A stretch of 64,000 bases of DNA from Leptothermofonsia sp049200465 (GCF_049200465.1 NZ_CP120836.1:1488001-1552000); one strand, 5' to 3'; shown: positions 7,651 to 15,837, counted from the first letter of the stretch. The notes: a model not told the origin generated them from the sequence alone. Numbers and translations are program-made.

Positions 7651-8853
7651 TGGTTGACTGACAAATTGCAGGCAACGAATTGGTAAGACTGGACAGTAAA
7701 TTCTCGTTTAGGTTGCCGTTGAGCTTGCTTTTTGGATGCAATTGCGGGAGCAGGATCGCGTCTCCCCTGCAACTCAATAGAGGGAAACAATGCCCAGTCT
7801 TTGTGTAAGCAACCCCTGAGCCAATTCCAGCCAATGCGAACATAGCTGTTGCCCCGCTTCCAATGCACATCGACCCACCGCCGTTTCCCGGACATGACGA
7901 CATGCTGCCCCTGCACACTTAACAGCAGCATGGTCACAGCAAGCACCAGACAGAGACGGGAAAGAGCAGGAACAGAGCGAATCTCAGAACGTTCCAGGTA
8001 AAATCTATTCGATTTTTCATCAAGCAGTTCCTCTTCGATTTGAAACTGTTCGCTGTATGCTCAAAACGTTTGCAGTGAGACAGGTTCATCACTGACCAGC
8101 AGCCAGAGTTGAGGCGAAACAGGGTCACGCCCCAGTGCCAAGTATAAGTGGGGGAAGGGGCGTGTTTTCGTCAAAGTGACCCCTTGCAGCAAAACGCGCC
8201 CTCCTGCCGCCAGATGATATAGCGGTAGTCATTATGGTTAGGAAGGGGTGCAGGGGTGGAACCCCTGGCTGGGGGCGAAGCCCCCACTCCCTCTCTAATT
8301 CCAATGTCCGAACGCACCTGCGTAGAGCTATATTACTTGGGTTGCTTCCAGCCTTGGTGGGGAAGGCAGATCCAGACTCGACTTTTGACCCGAATGCGAA
8401 AATAGTTGGTAGACCTCCAAGCGAACACTACTACTGCCGTGGCGTAGTACCCGCCTAATCAAGGGAATGGCACATCCCCGGTACTGAATCGATCTGCGAA
8501 TCGGGCAGAACTCGTCCCATAACATCGTCGTGTCTTCAATTAAGGTAATTTCAGAAACGCCTCACTGGGCTAATGCGGCTGCAAGCAGCGGACTGTAGGC
8601 TCGTTGGACATGGATGCGGCTATTGGGCAACCAGCGACTGAACGGCGTGGATGGCTTTGGGCGAATTTTGCTCGGCTCTGCATGTAAACACCCCATTGGG
8701 TCTGGCTGATGCATTCACTACAAATCAGTCCAATCACCATCCAAATCAGGGGTTGCAGATGCCGTTGATCAGCCCATTGAGTGGATTGACCCAGAAGGTC
8801 CCATAGCTGGGGAGGTTCGCATGGTTCAGTTGTGTTTGGGTGGTAACTTTCAT
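7640..8853 (-). mobile_element. Degraded IS4-family transposase, interrupted by a family A element
   Basis: Reading from the ATG at 8853 on the minus strand, successive frames give WADQRHLQPLIWMVIGLIC, WGVYMQSRAKFAQSHPRR, MLWDEFCPIRRSIQYRG, AIPLIRRVLRHGSSSVR and, near the end, GKRRWVDVHWKRGNSYVRIG with NWLRGCLHKDWALFPSIEL. These are in the order seen in cyanobacterial IS4-type DDE transposases. Several frameshifts and stops separate them, and a 111-bp family A element sits at 8220-8330. The transposase is dead. The inverted repeats of the IS are not clear to me, so the outer limits are approximate. Confidence 0.82.
8220..8330 (-). mobile_element. Family A miniature element, copy 3 (111 bp), inside the IS4 remnant
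   Basis: Ends TAGC/GCTA with TA on both sides (8218-8219 and 8331-8332). It is in reverse orientation to copies 1 and 2. Removing it together with one TA joins two stretches of transposase coding sequence, so it entered after the IS4 element. Confidence 0.87.
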
Positions 8854-9031
8854 ACTAATCTGCGAGTGCCCTTTTACCAAGGGCTTAGCCTCCCTCCTTT
8901 TCAAGTTTTGTCAGTCAATTAGGAGAGCCAAGAGTAAAATTTATTCTGACTTTTGGCTTCTAACTTGTTAAATCCTTGATCCGTCGCGTTTAACAATCAA
9001 ATTAGTATTATTAAAGCTTGCAAAAATTCGC

Positions 9032-9068
9032 AAAAAAGATGGCTGAATCTGAAGCCGGATCAGCCATC
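9032..9068 (-). terminator. Rho-independent terminator of the 68-aa gene
   Basis: On the minus strand GATGGCTGA (9068-9060) pairs perfectly with TCAGCCATC (9046-9038) around a 13-nt loop, followed by TTTTTT (9037-9032). It lies 32 bp past the stop of the gene at 9101-9307, on the same strand. Confidence 0.85.
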
Positions 9069-9100
9069 AGCAGTGCCTGTTCATTGGTATTCAGCCTTTA

Positions 9101-9307
9101 CTAAATTTTTCCTAATCCTGCTTCAGTGGGTAATTCTAGGGGTAATTCTAGATTGTCAGGATCAACGTAGTGACAGACAGTATTGTTCATACAAATCAGC
9201 GCCCAGCCAGCCCGATCAATGTCCATCAACTTATAGGATGTCTCTGGAATGAAAAATCCTTTGTGATTGCGGGTTTCTGGTTTTATCTCAACGTTTTCTG
9301 CGATCAT
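9101..9307 (-). CDS. Small orphan protein, 68 aa, unknown function
   Basis: The ATG at 9307 follows AAAGGAGGGAGGCATCC, a near-consensus ribosome site, and a clear terminator follows the stop, so this is a well-formed single-gene unit. The product is soluble and acidic, with ETSYKLMDIDRAGWALICMNN in the middle and a Pro/Leu/Glu-rich tail (DNLELPLELPTEAG). Two cysteines (ICMNNTVCHYVD) are spaced six apart. No family recognised. Neighbours are the IS4 remnant and sufU. Confidence 0.7.
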   Translation of the reverse strand: MIAENVEIKPETRNHKGFFIPETSYKLMDIDRAGWALICMNNTVCHYVDPDNLELPLELPTEAGLGKI

Positions 9308-9714
9308 GGATGCCTCCCTCCTTTATTAAGGAAGCAAAACGCTGAAAAGCCAAAAGAAAGGCTTATCAGCCAACTAACTAAATCCTATCACTCGCATCTT
9401 AGATTGCTGATTAATTTATTTAGTTAAGTGTGTCTTTGTATAAATTCCAAGGACTATGTGACGGTAGGAAATAAAGTATTTTCACATAGTTATTTTCTAT
9501 AGCGATCCTTTTGGAAATTTGAACGGGGTGCAGAGGTAGAACCTCTGCGTGGGGTGCAGCCCCCATTCCCCCTTTGACAATTATTAATTATGGCCACCTA
9601 CTTAGTTGGGATGAGAGAGTCACTTACGCTACTCTTTCACCAGCAAGCCAGGAGAACCAAATTTCCTTCTCTAAAGTTTATTTTGAGGTTTTGAAAAGTT
9701 ATCTATTGGGCTAC
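9308..9714. other. Intergenic region with chimeric D/B repeat
   Basis: No gene seen. Bases 9499-9516 (TATAGCGATCCTTTTGGA) match the start of family D, then without its middle the sequence runs into the right half of family B, which ends CACCTACT at 9602 followed by TA. It looks like a fusion of two element ends, or a deletion between them. The upstream region of the 68-aa gene is AT-rich. Confidence 0.5.
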
Positions 9715-10182
9715 TTATTCATTGCTGACAAAACCAGCGGGCTGAGCATTAGATGCTTCAATGGCTGCTTTAAGGGTATGCCAGGTGAGTGTGGCACACT
9801 TAATTCGTACAGGAAATTGAGAAACACCCTGCATTACATTTAGTTTCCGTTGTTCAAACGGAAATTCTCCTTTACCCTGCATCATGTTTTGAAAGCGTTG
9901 CACCATGTCCAATGCTTCTTTGAGGCTTTTGCCTTGCAGGGCTTCTGCCATCAGGTCTGCTGATGCCATGGCGATCGCGCATCCTTCCCCCTCAAACTTC
10001 ACGTCTTCAATGCGATCGCCCGCTTCATTGAGTTTTACAGTGAGTTCAATCGTATCCCCACAGGAGGGATTGTGCCCTTTCTGATAGCGGTGGACTGGGT
10101 TCGTCTTTCCGCGATGGCGGGGTTTTTTGTAGCGTTCCAGAATGACTTGTTGGTAGAGGTCGCGCAGATTATCCAGAGCCAT
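9715..10182 (-). CDS. sufU: SufU/IscU-like Fe-S cluster assembly scaffold, 155 aa
   Basis: The U-type scaffold receives sulfur from a cysteine desulfurase and holds a nascent [2Fe-2S] cluster or zinc. The three ligand cysteines and the neighbouring Asp are in place: Cys41 and Asp43 (NPSCGD), Cys68 (EGEGCAIAMASAD) and Cys129 (RIKCATLTWHTL). The roughly 20-residue insert between the second and third cysteines (QRFQNMMQGKGEFPFEQ) is the SufU rather than IscU pattern. Length is normal. It is monocistronic here; no suf genes adjoin. Confidence 0.92.
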   Translation of the reverse strand: MALDNLRDLYQQVILERYKKPRHRGKTNPVHRYQKGHNPSCGDTIELTVKLNEAGDRIEDVKFEGEGCAIAMASADLMAEALQGKSLKEALDMVQRFQNMMQGKGEFPFEQRKLNVMQGVSQFPVRIKCATLTWHTLKAAIEASNAQPAGFVSNE

Positions 10183-10371
10183 GAATCGGAATCGTTAAAC
10201 ATTGTTCATCCTTCTTCATCCTACCGAAGAAAGCAGACTCTCTTGAGAATTTGACCATAAACATCGCCTATTACCTGAACAAATCCCATCACTCAGAGAT
10301 TTTGTTGAGGTGAAAGGTAGCACAGGATACTTTTCTCAGTGAGAGAGCTAAAAACAAGCAAGCAGTTAATA

Positions 10372-10524
10372 AGTAGCTAGTGGTCTGTCAAGACTGTTTT
10401 GATGGGTTGAAAACCTACTAGACGCAATTAAATTGAAGATAATTTCGGGGGCGGAGGAGTGAAACCCTCTGTCCGGGGCGCAGCCCCCAAAACCCCTTCT
10501 TAAAGCTAATTATGACTATTTATT
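10372..10524 (+). mobile_element. Family B miniature element, copy 2, with a 37-bp insertion
   Basis: Left end AGTAGCTAG follows TA (10370-10371); the degenerate right end CTATTTATT is followed by TA (10525-10526). Bases 10381-10417 (beginning TGGTCTGTCAAGACTG) are absent from other copies and are bounded by CTAG on both sides (10377-10380 and 10418-10421), as if a small element inserted with a 4-bp duplication or left a remnant. Confidence 0.7.
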
Positions 10525-10574
10525 TAAAAAAGATCGCCTAGAGAGGCATGACTCCAGGCGCTCAGCATGTCTAG

Positions 10575-10690
10575 TTGTAACTACGGTCCTCCTGGGAATT
10601 TAGTGATATTGGCTATCACTAAAACAAAATCAATGTGCCAAGGGGTTTTGTTTGAAGTGGAAGAGTAGCTTAAGTCACTCTTCCACCGGC
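10575..10690 (-). promoter_or_regulatory. Leader-like segment shared with the PTPA-CTERM gene, orphan copy
   Basis: It aligns over about 100 bp with 25664-25766. Shared blocks on the minus strand are an inverted repeat GAGTGACTTAAGCTACTC, then CAAACAAAACC and GATTTTGTTTT (which can pair), then ATCACTAAA and TTCCCAGGAGGA. In this copy the first inverted repeat extends to a 10-bp stem with GTGGAAGAGT/ACTCTTCCAC. No gene follows it on the minus strand; family B copy 2 begins about 50 bp beyond. It may be the control region of a lost gene or a dispersed repeat. Confidence 0.45.
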
Positions 10691-10780
10691 AAACCGAGGG
10701 GATCATAACTATTTCGAGACTCGTCAATAAAGGGCAGTTAGGAATTGGCTTTTTAATCAAAAATCGAAAACTCTGGCTCG

Positions 10781-10972
10781 TTAGTGAGCTGCTAAAGTTT
10801 TCACCATGTCAGATAGTTGAGGCATTGTTAATTGAGACATTAAACGTTGGGAGTGCCTCGCATCTAACGAGGGATCAGGCATTTCTTGCCAGCAATGGGG
10901 GCAAAACCAGTAAATTCCATTGTGACGGGCATGACGTAGAAGCACTTCAGAACAGCAAGGACACGTATTCAT
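10781..10972 (-). CDS. Small zinc-ribbon-like protein, 63 aa
   Basis: The ATG at 10972 follows AAGAGGCGTTGT. Near the N-terminus CPCC (residues 4-7) and CPHC (24-27) give two CxxC knuckles suited to one zinc ion, and the rest is a short helix (QRLMSQLTMPQLSDMVKTLAAH). It resembles small cyanobacterial proteins of unassigned function, which may bind nucleic acid or a partner protein; that is inference. Confidence 0.7.
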   Translation of the reverse strand: MNTCPCCSEVLLRHARHNGIYWFCPHCWQEMPDPSLDARHSQRLMSQLTMPQLSDMVKTLAAH

Positions 10973-11341
10973 ACAACGCCTCTTAAAGCAAATTGGTTAA
11001 AACTCGTGTCAGCAAGACACTGACAACAAGGAAATTTAAATGAGTTGTTTTCTAATATAAATTAAGTAAAAAGTAGACACAATCAGCTCATTTTTCCCCT
11101 TCTCTGAAAACTTCCTGATAAGGGGGTTAGCTATCGAGTGCTAGCGTTTACCAGACCCACCTCATCTAACTTAACCTCATCTAACTTAAGAATGATGACA
11201 CCATTACCAAACAACTTTGGGGGATCAATATTTTTTATCTGTGATAACAACCCACTAAAGACCAGGGGGTAATACGGATGCCATTATGTTACTTTAACGA
11301 TTTGTTGCGGGGATCAATTTTGTCAAAAGTGCATCACATAC
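10973..11341. other. Intergenic region, AT-rich, with a 15-bp tandem repeat
   Basis: No gene seen. CCTCATCTAACTTAA occurs twice in tandem at 11160-11189. A related word GGGATCAAT(A)TTTT appears near 11222 and 11310. These could be regulator sites for the zinc-ribbon gene, but no known motif fits. Confidence 0.4.
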
Positions 11342-12556
11342 TTACAAGCTGTGGTTCTCTCTGCTGAGTAATTCTGCTAAGGCGCCAGCCAATATTTCAT
11401 ACTGCTTTGAATTGTTATACAGTTGAGCCGAAATTCTTACTTTCCGACTGGTTGTAGTGGGATAGGGGATGATTGGAACTTCAATCTGGTAGCGATTGAG
11501 CAGTTCGGCCTGGAGCTTCTGCGGATATCCGTCAGGCAAAGGAACCACAGCTAATGCTCCTACCATCTCCTCTGGGCTGGGGGGTGTAACGTTAAGGGCT
11601 GCGCAAAGAATCCGGCGGGCAGTTAGCGCCAACTGACGGTTACTTGCCATCAATTCGGGCCAGCCACCGGGCCGCAAGGAGCTCATAAATCGGATGGCTT
11701 CAGGAACACACAGGTAGGCGGTTGGGTCGTCGGTACCAGTCCAGTCAAATTCCAGGTGAAAGCGGGAGCGATCGCCCCTGGAAGAATTTGCACCATGACT
11801 GATGGTGAGGGGGCGAATGGCTGCCTGGCGATCGCGTTGCACATACAAAAAGGCTGCCCCTTTGGGCGCACACAGCCATTTGTGGCAGTTTCCCGTGTAA
11901 TAAGTTGCTCCCAGGTTCCTCAAGTTCAGTGGCACCATCCCAGGAGCATGGGCCCCATCCACCAGCGTTTCAATGCCCCTCTCAGCCATTTCTTGAACCA
12001 ATTGGGCGATGGGAAATACTAATCCAGTTTGACTCACCACATGGTCGAGCAAGGCGAGCCGGGTTTTAGCTGAAACACACTTCACGACTGCCTCAACCAC
12101 CTCGGTTGGGGAGTGGATCGGAAAGGGAACATTGGCCACAACCACTTGCAGCCCATATCGCTCTGCAACGTAGTTCAGTGCATTACGGCAGGCATTGTAT
12201 TCCTGATTGGTGGTTAACAACTCGTCTCCGGGCTCAAACTGAAGTGACTTCAGCACAGTGTTCACTGCCGTTGTTGCATTCGGCACAAATACCAGATCGT
12301 TCGGGTCTGCCCCAACGAAGTCAGCCAGTTCGCTCCGAGCCCCATCTAAGAGGGCTTCAAAATCTCGGTCAAAAAACTGAAGGGGTTGTCGCTCCAGGCG
12401 ATCGCGTAGCTGTCGTTGGGCTTCCAGAACAGGCACTGGACAAGCACCAAAAGAGCCATGATTGAGAAAAATAATGTCTGGATCTAGCAGCCAGTAGGAT
12501 TGGTAAGAAAAACCAGGTTTTGGGCTGTTAGGGCTTAGCAATAGACGATCAACCAC
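11342..12556 (-). CDS. Class V PLP-dependent aminotransferase, isopenicillin-N-epimerase-like
   Basis: Fold type I PLP enzyme of the class V group (cysteine desulfurase/epimerase-like). Visible signatures are FLNHGSFGACP near the N-terminus, LVFVPNATTAVNTVL (phosphate-binding turn), LVDGAHAPGM (Asp contacting the PLP ring) and GNCHKWLCAPKGAAFLY with the Schiff-base lysine in HKW. Substrate unknown; homologues include epimerases and desulfurases. The open frame continues upstream through the tRNA-Asn gene, which cannot be coding, so the start must be downstream of it: GTG at 12556 or TTG at 12541. Neither has a good ribosome site, and cotranscription with the tRNA is possible. Confidence 0.85.
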   Translation of the reverse strand: MVDRLLLSPNSPKPGFSYQSYWLLDPDIIFLNHGSFGACPVPVLEAQRQLRDRLERQPLQFFDRDFEALLDGARSELADFVGADPNDLVFVPNATTAVNTVLKSLQFEPGDELLTTNQEYNACRNALNYVAERYGLQVVVANVPFPIHSPTEVVEAVVKCVSAKTRLALLDHVVSQTGLVFPIAQLVQEMAERGIETLVDGAHAPGMVPLNLRNLGATYYTGNCHKWLCAPKGAAFLYVQRDRQAAIRPLTISHGANSSRGDRSRFHLEFDWTGTDDPTAYLCVPEAIRFMSSLRPGGWPELMASNRQLALTARRILCAALNVTPPSPEEMVGALAVVPLPDGYPQKLQAELLNRYQIEVPIIPYPTTTSRKVRISAQLYNNSKQYEILAGALAELLSRENHSL

Positions 12557-12564
12557 TTTTTCAA

Positions 12565-12636
12565 CTCCCCAGGCAGGATTCGAACCTGCGACCAATCGGT
12601 TAACAGCCGACCGCTCTACCACTGAGCTACTGAGGA
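12565..12636 (-). tRNA. tRNA-Asn (GTT)
   Basis: The 72-nt minus-strand gene folds as a cloverleaf: acceptor TCCTCAG/CTGGGGA with discriminator G, D-arm AGCTCAGTGGTAGAGC, anticodon stem GTCGG/CCGAT with loop CTGTTAA (anticodon GTT), and T-arm containing GGTTCGAATCC. The 3' CCA is not encoded, as is common in cyanobacteria. Confidence 0.97.
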
Positions 12637-12760
12637 ACGCTCAACATTGCGAATCCCATGTTATCGATAATTTGGATCATTTGACAAGACTTTTTTGAAA
12701 GAGTCGTAAAAAAACTTGAAAGAGTCGTTAAAAAAACGACATAAGGTAAAAACTAATCCC

Positions 12761-13309
12761 CTACTGCTTACCAAAACGAAGCTGGGTTAGTCGCTTCTGT
12801 GCAATCGGATCAAGGGAATGTGCCAGAAAGCGACTGGAAGACTTGCGGACGGGTTTTTGTCTTCGCTGCACTCGACGATGAATGGCTTTCACATCTGCGG
12901 CTAGCTGCTCGGCAGACATCCACTCAGCGCCATACCCCACCACGGTTAGCTGCTGAGCCCGATCGGAAGTTACCACAATTAAGCGTTGATGGAATTTACG
13001 CAGATTGTGTCGGAAGGCTGCACAGGTTTTTTCAATATAAGTATCCGCAGTCTGCCCAAAGTCAGTGTAACAAACACAGAGATTGGAGGTGATTACTTCC
13101 CGATTGCTGGCGGCCTCTCGATACTGGGAATCAAACACCAGTTGGGTATCATATCCCTGAAACGCACTATAGTTAGCCAGGATTTCAATTAGATGGCGGC
13201 GAGCCTCTTCCAGACCGTCGTGATCGCGCACTCGCCTCAGATCAGCCCATGCTCCAACGACATTGTAGCCGTCTACTAAAAAAAGTGCCTGCGGAGAGGG
13301 GCGTTGCAT
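12761..13309 (-). CDS. YacP-like NYN/PIN-fold endoribonuclease, 182 aa
   Basis: The protein starts with the NYN signature LFLVDGYNVVGAW (catalytic Asp plus Asn) and continues with TQLVFDSQYR, VCYTDFGQTADTYIEK (two further acidic positions) and LIVVTSDRAQQLTVVGYGAEWM, matching the YacP/Rae1 group of metal-dependent ribonucleases. In Bacillus, Rae1 cleaves mRNA on the ribosome; the cyanobacterial role is not established. The basic C-terminal tail (RRVQRRQKPVRKSSSR) could bind RNA. Between this gene and the tRNA lies a tandem TTGAAAGAGTCGT direct repeat (about 12693-12732) with a GTCGTT/AACGAC hairpin. Confidence 0.85.
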   Translation of the reverse strand: MQRPSPQALFLVDGYNVVGAWADLRRVRDHDGLEEARRHLIEILANYSAFQGYDTQLVFDSQYREAASNREVITSNLCVCYTDFGQTADTYIEKTCAAFRHNLRKFHQRLIVVTSDRAQQLTVVGYGAEWMSAEQLAADVKAIHRRVQRRQKPVRKSSSRFLAHSLDPIAQKRLTQLRFGKQ

Positions 13310-13398
13310 AGCCTGAAATGAATAACCTTGAAACCTTAAGCTGACATCGATACAAATCCCTCGCTAGTTCAATCATTACACATTTTGGTGAAGAAACG

Positions 13399-14091
13399 TT
13401 ACAAAATCACGGCTTGCATCAATCTTTGACGCAGATGCTGAGGATTGCCCTGATCGACAACCTTGCCCTGTTCCAACAGAAAGGCTCCATCGCAGTAATC
13501 CAGTTCTCCCAGGCGATGGGTCACCCAGAGGGCAGTTAGCCCCTGACTCTTGACCAGGTGCTGAACTTGTTCCACCAAGTCCAGTTGGCTGTCGGGGTCT
13601 AGCAGGGCAGTGGGTTCATCAAGCAACAGCACTTTGCAGTGGCGGGCGATCGCTCCCGCGATCGCCACTCGTTGTTTCTGGCCACCGCTGAGAGCATAGA
13701 TTGGGCGTCTTTGCAAATCCAGCAGATTCACCGCATCTAAAGCTTCCTCAACCCGCTGGCGAATCTGGTGGGGCGGCAAATGCTCATCCGCCAGCCCAAA
13801 GGCGACATCCGCCCCCACTGTGGGCATTACCAGTTGGTGATCAGGATTTTGAAACACAAAGCCAATGGGAGACAGGCTGTGAATTTTGCCAGCCTGGGGT
13901 TGGAGCAAACCTACCAGAAGTTTCAAAAGGGTCGATTTGCCGCTGCCATTAGTACCCAGCAACATCCAAAATTCACCCTCTGGCACCTCTAATGAGCAGG
14001 CATCGAGAACAGTATCTCCATTGTGCCAGCTAAAGCAGAGGTTCTCGACCTGAATTGCCGGGCGATCAGTACGAACAGAGGATGGAGTCAT
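13399..14091 (-). CDS. ECF/CbiO-type ABC transporter ATP-binding protein, 230 aa
   Basis: Visible motifs: Walker A GTNGSGKST (residues 46-54), Q-loop FVFQNPDHQLV, signature LSGGQKQR, Walker B VLLLDEPTALLD and H-loop WVTHRLGEL. The FQNPDHQL Q-loop is typical of energy-coupling-factor A subunits that power vitamin or metal uptake. No EcfT or S component is present nearby, so the membrane partner must be encoded elsewhere. Its ATG overlaps the stop of the upstream UPF0367 gene (ATGA), which implies translational coupling. Confidence 0.9.
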   Translation of the reverse strand: MTPSSVRTDRPAIQVENLCFSWHNGDTVLDACSLEVPEGEFWMLLGTNGSGKSTLLKLLVGLLQPQAGKIHSLSPIGFVFQNPDHQLVMPTVGADVAFGLADEHLPPHQIRQRVEEALDAVNLLDLQRRPIYALSGGQKQRVAIAGAIARHCKVLLLDEPTALLDPDSQLDLVEQVQHLVKSQGLTALWVTHRLGELDYCDGAFLLEQGKVVDQGNPQHLRQRLMQAVIL

Positions 14092-14357
14092 TCTACAAGT
14101 GCAGCAAAGCCAGGAGGTCTGCCAGAGGAAGTGGCGGTGCTGGATTTTTCTGTCACCTGGACTGCAGAGATTTCACTGGTTAACACACTAAACTTTTTTC
14201 CTGCCTGGTGCTCACAGGTCAGTTCCAACACCTTATTGCTGCCAGATGAAATCGCTTCAACAACCTGTTTATAGACGGCTTCTGCATCTTCGGCAGCTTT
14301 ACGTTGTACAGAAAGGGTTACAGGGGTACTCTTCAACGTGATATCGATGATGAACAT
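14088..14357 (-). CDS. UPF0367-family protein, about 89 aa
   Basis: The sequence FIIDITLKSTPVTLSVQRKAAEDAEAVY, LELTCEHQAGKKFSVL and SSTATSSGRPPGF is characteristic of the small cyanobacterial UPF0367 family, whose function is unknown. The ATG at 14357 (MFIID) matches the family N-terminus; an upstream TTG at 14381 would add eight residues. The ATGA overlap with the ABC ATPase suggests a shared job or shared expression level. Confidence 0.8.
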   Translation of the reverse strand: MFIIDITLKSTPVTLSVQRKAAEDAEAVYKQVVEAISSGSNKVLELTCEHQAGKKFSVLTSEISAVQVTEKSSTATSSGRPPGFAALVE

Positions 14358-14444
14358 GTGCGGAGTAAGTCTTAAAACCAACTCCTAGTATCGCAAATCT
14401 AACTACTTTGCGTGTCGGTTCAGTAACAAAGACTGCTACTAGCG

Positions 14445-14699
14445 TTATTGGGATGGGGGGAATTCAAGCAGCGTAAAATCGACCCGTTCTGGAAAGAATT
14501 GTCCAGTTGTGGCGTAGTTATAGCCAAAGTATCCAATTCCTGCTATCAGGGCGATCGCCAGCAATGCTCCCAAAATCCCATCTCCTGACAAGGCGCGGGC
14601 TCTTGCGAGGCGATCGCGCTGACCATCCCGGTAGCCCCTCAAATATTCAGGGCTTTGAACGACTTCTTCCTGCTCTTGTTGCTTGACCGTTCTTCGCAT
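14445..14699 (-). CDS. Small single-pass membrane protein, 84 aa
   Basis: A polar, charged N-terminus (QQEQEEVVQSPEYLRGYRDGQRDRLARARAL) precedes one membrane segment (GILGALLAIALIAGIGYFGYNYA) and a short periplasmic tail. The YLRGYRDG motif occurs in several small cyanobacterial membrane proteins, none with an assigned function. It reads in the same direction as the UPF0367/ABC pair with an 87-bp gap. Confidence 0.65.
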   Translation of the reverse strand: MRRTVKQQEQEEVVQSPEYLRGYRDGQRDRLARARALSGDGILGALLAIALIAGIGYFGYNYATTGQFFPERVDFTLLEFPPSQ

Positions 14700-14798
14700 A
14701 GAAACCTCGAGAACTCGTCAAAATTACGAAAATCAACGATGCAATACCGAAGATAACCGGGCTGCAAGCCTAATTTCCTCTATCTAAAAGCTGAAATT

Positions 14799-15566
14799 TC
14801 AGAACATCCACTCCAGCACTACCCCAATCCGGCTATCCTTCCGTTGTCGCGCATTATGCTTCTGAATATCTGTGGAAAGCCGCAAATGATGAGTCAGCGC
14901 ATAGCCAAAAGAAAGCGTGGTTAACCCCACCTCTGCCTCTGTTCCCGGAGAAACCCAACTTTGGGTGAGAGAAATATCTGCTGCCCCCGTCCGAGAAGGA
15001 ACTAGCAATAGTCGCAGACCTAAATGCAACCCGTCAGTCGTGTAGCGTGAAGTTTCTAAACGGCGGTAGCCCAGAACCGGGGCAAGGTTGATATTCCTTC
15101 CTAAGGGGCGCACATAGTAGCGCAGGTCAGCTCCCCAAGCCTCTCGGTTGCCATTAAACGAGGTTTGATAGTCGGCATTGAGAGTCAGCCCTGTTCGCCC
15201 TACAAATAGATCTTCCAGTCCAATATTCCAACCTCCTGCTTTTTCAGAGGAGGGAAAGTAGGAAAGTCCTAATCGCAAACGGGTACGAAAGCTGGGGTCC
15301 CGTTTGATGTCTTCTAAAACATCAGGGACTTCCTGAAGCCAGCGCTGGAGAACAGGACTGGAGTCGATGAGTTTGGGATCCAGATCGAGGGAGGAGGGGG
15401 AGGAAGGAAGGGGGAATGAGTTTTGAGTTGGGTTTTGGGTTGTCTGTGGGTTCCAGTGGATGGAGGGTAAAAGATCACTGGCTGAGTAGGAAGCGAATGG
15501 TTGTCCATAGGCCGGATGGGCCAGGAAGGGTAAGCCAAGGAACAGCAGCAGGGGAATGGATTTCAA
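14799..15566 (-). CDS. Predicted outer-membrane beta-barrel protein, about 255 aa
   Basis: From the TTG at 15566 the protein opens with an ideal signal peptide (MKSIPLLLFLGLPFLAHPAYG), then a Pro/Ser/Gln-rich linker, a short helix (LQRWLQEVPDVLEDIKRD) and about ten amphipathic strands (RTRLRLGLSYFPS, LTLNADYQTSF, WGADLRYYVRPLG, LHLGLRLLLVPS, TTLSFGYALTHHLRLSTDI) ending in GVVLEWMF with terminal Phe, the barrel signature. Function unknown. A family B element ends two bases upstream of this TTG, so the native leader and ribosome site have been replaced; the frame also continues to another TTG at 15584 inside the element. Confidence 0.75.
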   Translation of the reverse strand: MKSIPLLLFLGLPFLAHPAYGQPFASYSASDLLPSIHWNPQTTQNPTQNSFPLPSSPSSLDLDPKLIDSSPVLQRWLQEVPDVLEDIKRDPSFRTRLRLGLSYFPSSEKAGGWNIGLEDLFVGRTGLTLNADYQTSFNGNREAWGADLRYYVRPLGRNINLAPVLGYRRLETSRYTTDGLHLGLRLLLVPSRTGAADISLTQSWVSPGTEAEVGLTTLSFGYALTHHLRLSTDIQKHNARQRKDSRIGVVLEWMF

Positions 15567-15569
15567 GTA

Positions 15570-15682
15570 AGTAGCTAGGCGCAATGAAATTAAGGATAAT
15601 TTGGGGGGTGGAGGGGGTGAAACCCCCTGCCTGGGGGCGCAGCCCCCACTCCTCCCTTGACAATTAATGATGGCTACCTACT
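15570..15682 (+). mobile_element. Family B miniature element, copy 3 (113 bp), at the start of the barrel gene
   Basis: Ends AGTAGCTAG and CTACCTACT, with TA at 15568-15569 and 15683-15684. It sits immediately 5' of the TTG start of the beta-barrel gene on the opposite strand. Confidence 0.88.
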
Positions 15683-15837
15683 TAGCCACAATGGATTTTA
15701 TGTACAGCAGTACCAAGTACCAATGAACCTGGGAAGTCAGGAGTCGCAGCCAGGAGTCAGAAGAGAGAGGAGAGAGAAGTTCTGGGTGCTGGCGAACAAC
15801 TCGATGCCCCCAAGCACCCGTGGTTCCCAAAGAAACA

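Larger units (their letters stand above)
10183..10780. other. Intergenic region with B element and shared leader-like segment
   Basis: No gene recognised. It contains family B copy 2 (10372-10524) and the leader-like segment shared with the PTPA-CTERM gene (about 10580-10690). The promoter of sufU should lie in 10183-10370, but no clear -10 box stands out. Confidence 0.5.

Noticed and set aside
7261..7686. 141-codon plus-strand open frame opposite the porin N-terminus
   Set aside because: Low-complexity proline/serine text antisense to a clear porin signal peptide and SLH domain.
10575..10690. Known riboswitch (for example GEMM, cobalamin or THF)
   Set aside because: The conserved cores of those classes are not present in either copy of the shared segment.
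12557..12622. N-terminal extension of the class V aminotransferase (begins MVERSAVNRLVAGSNPAWG)
   Set aside because: It is a translation of the tRNA-Asn gene, not protein-coding sequence.
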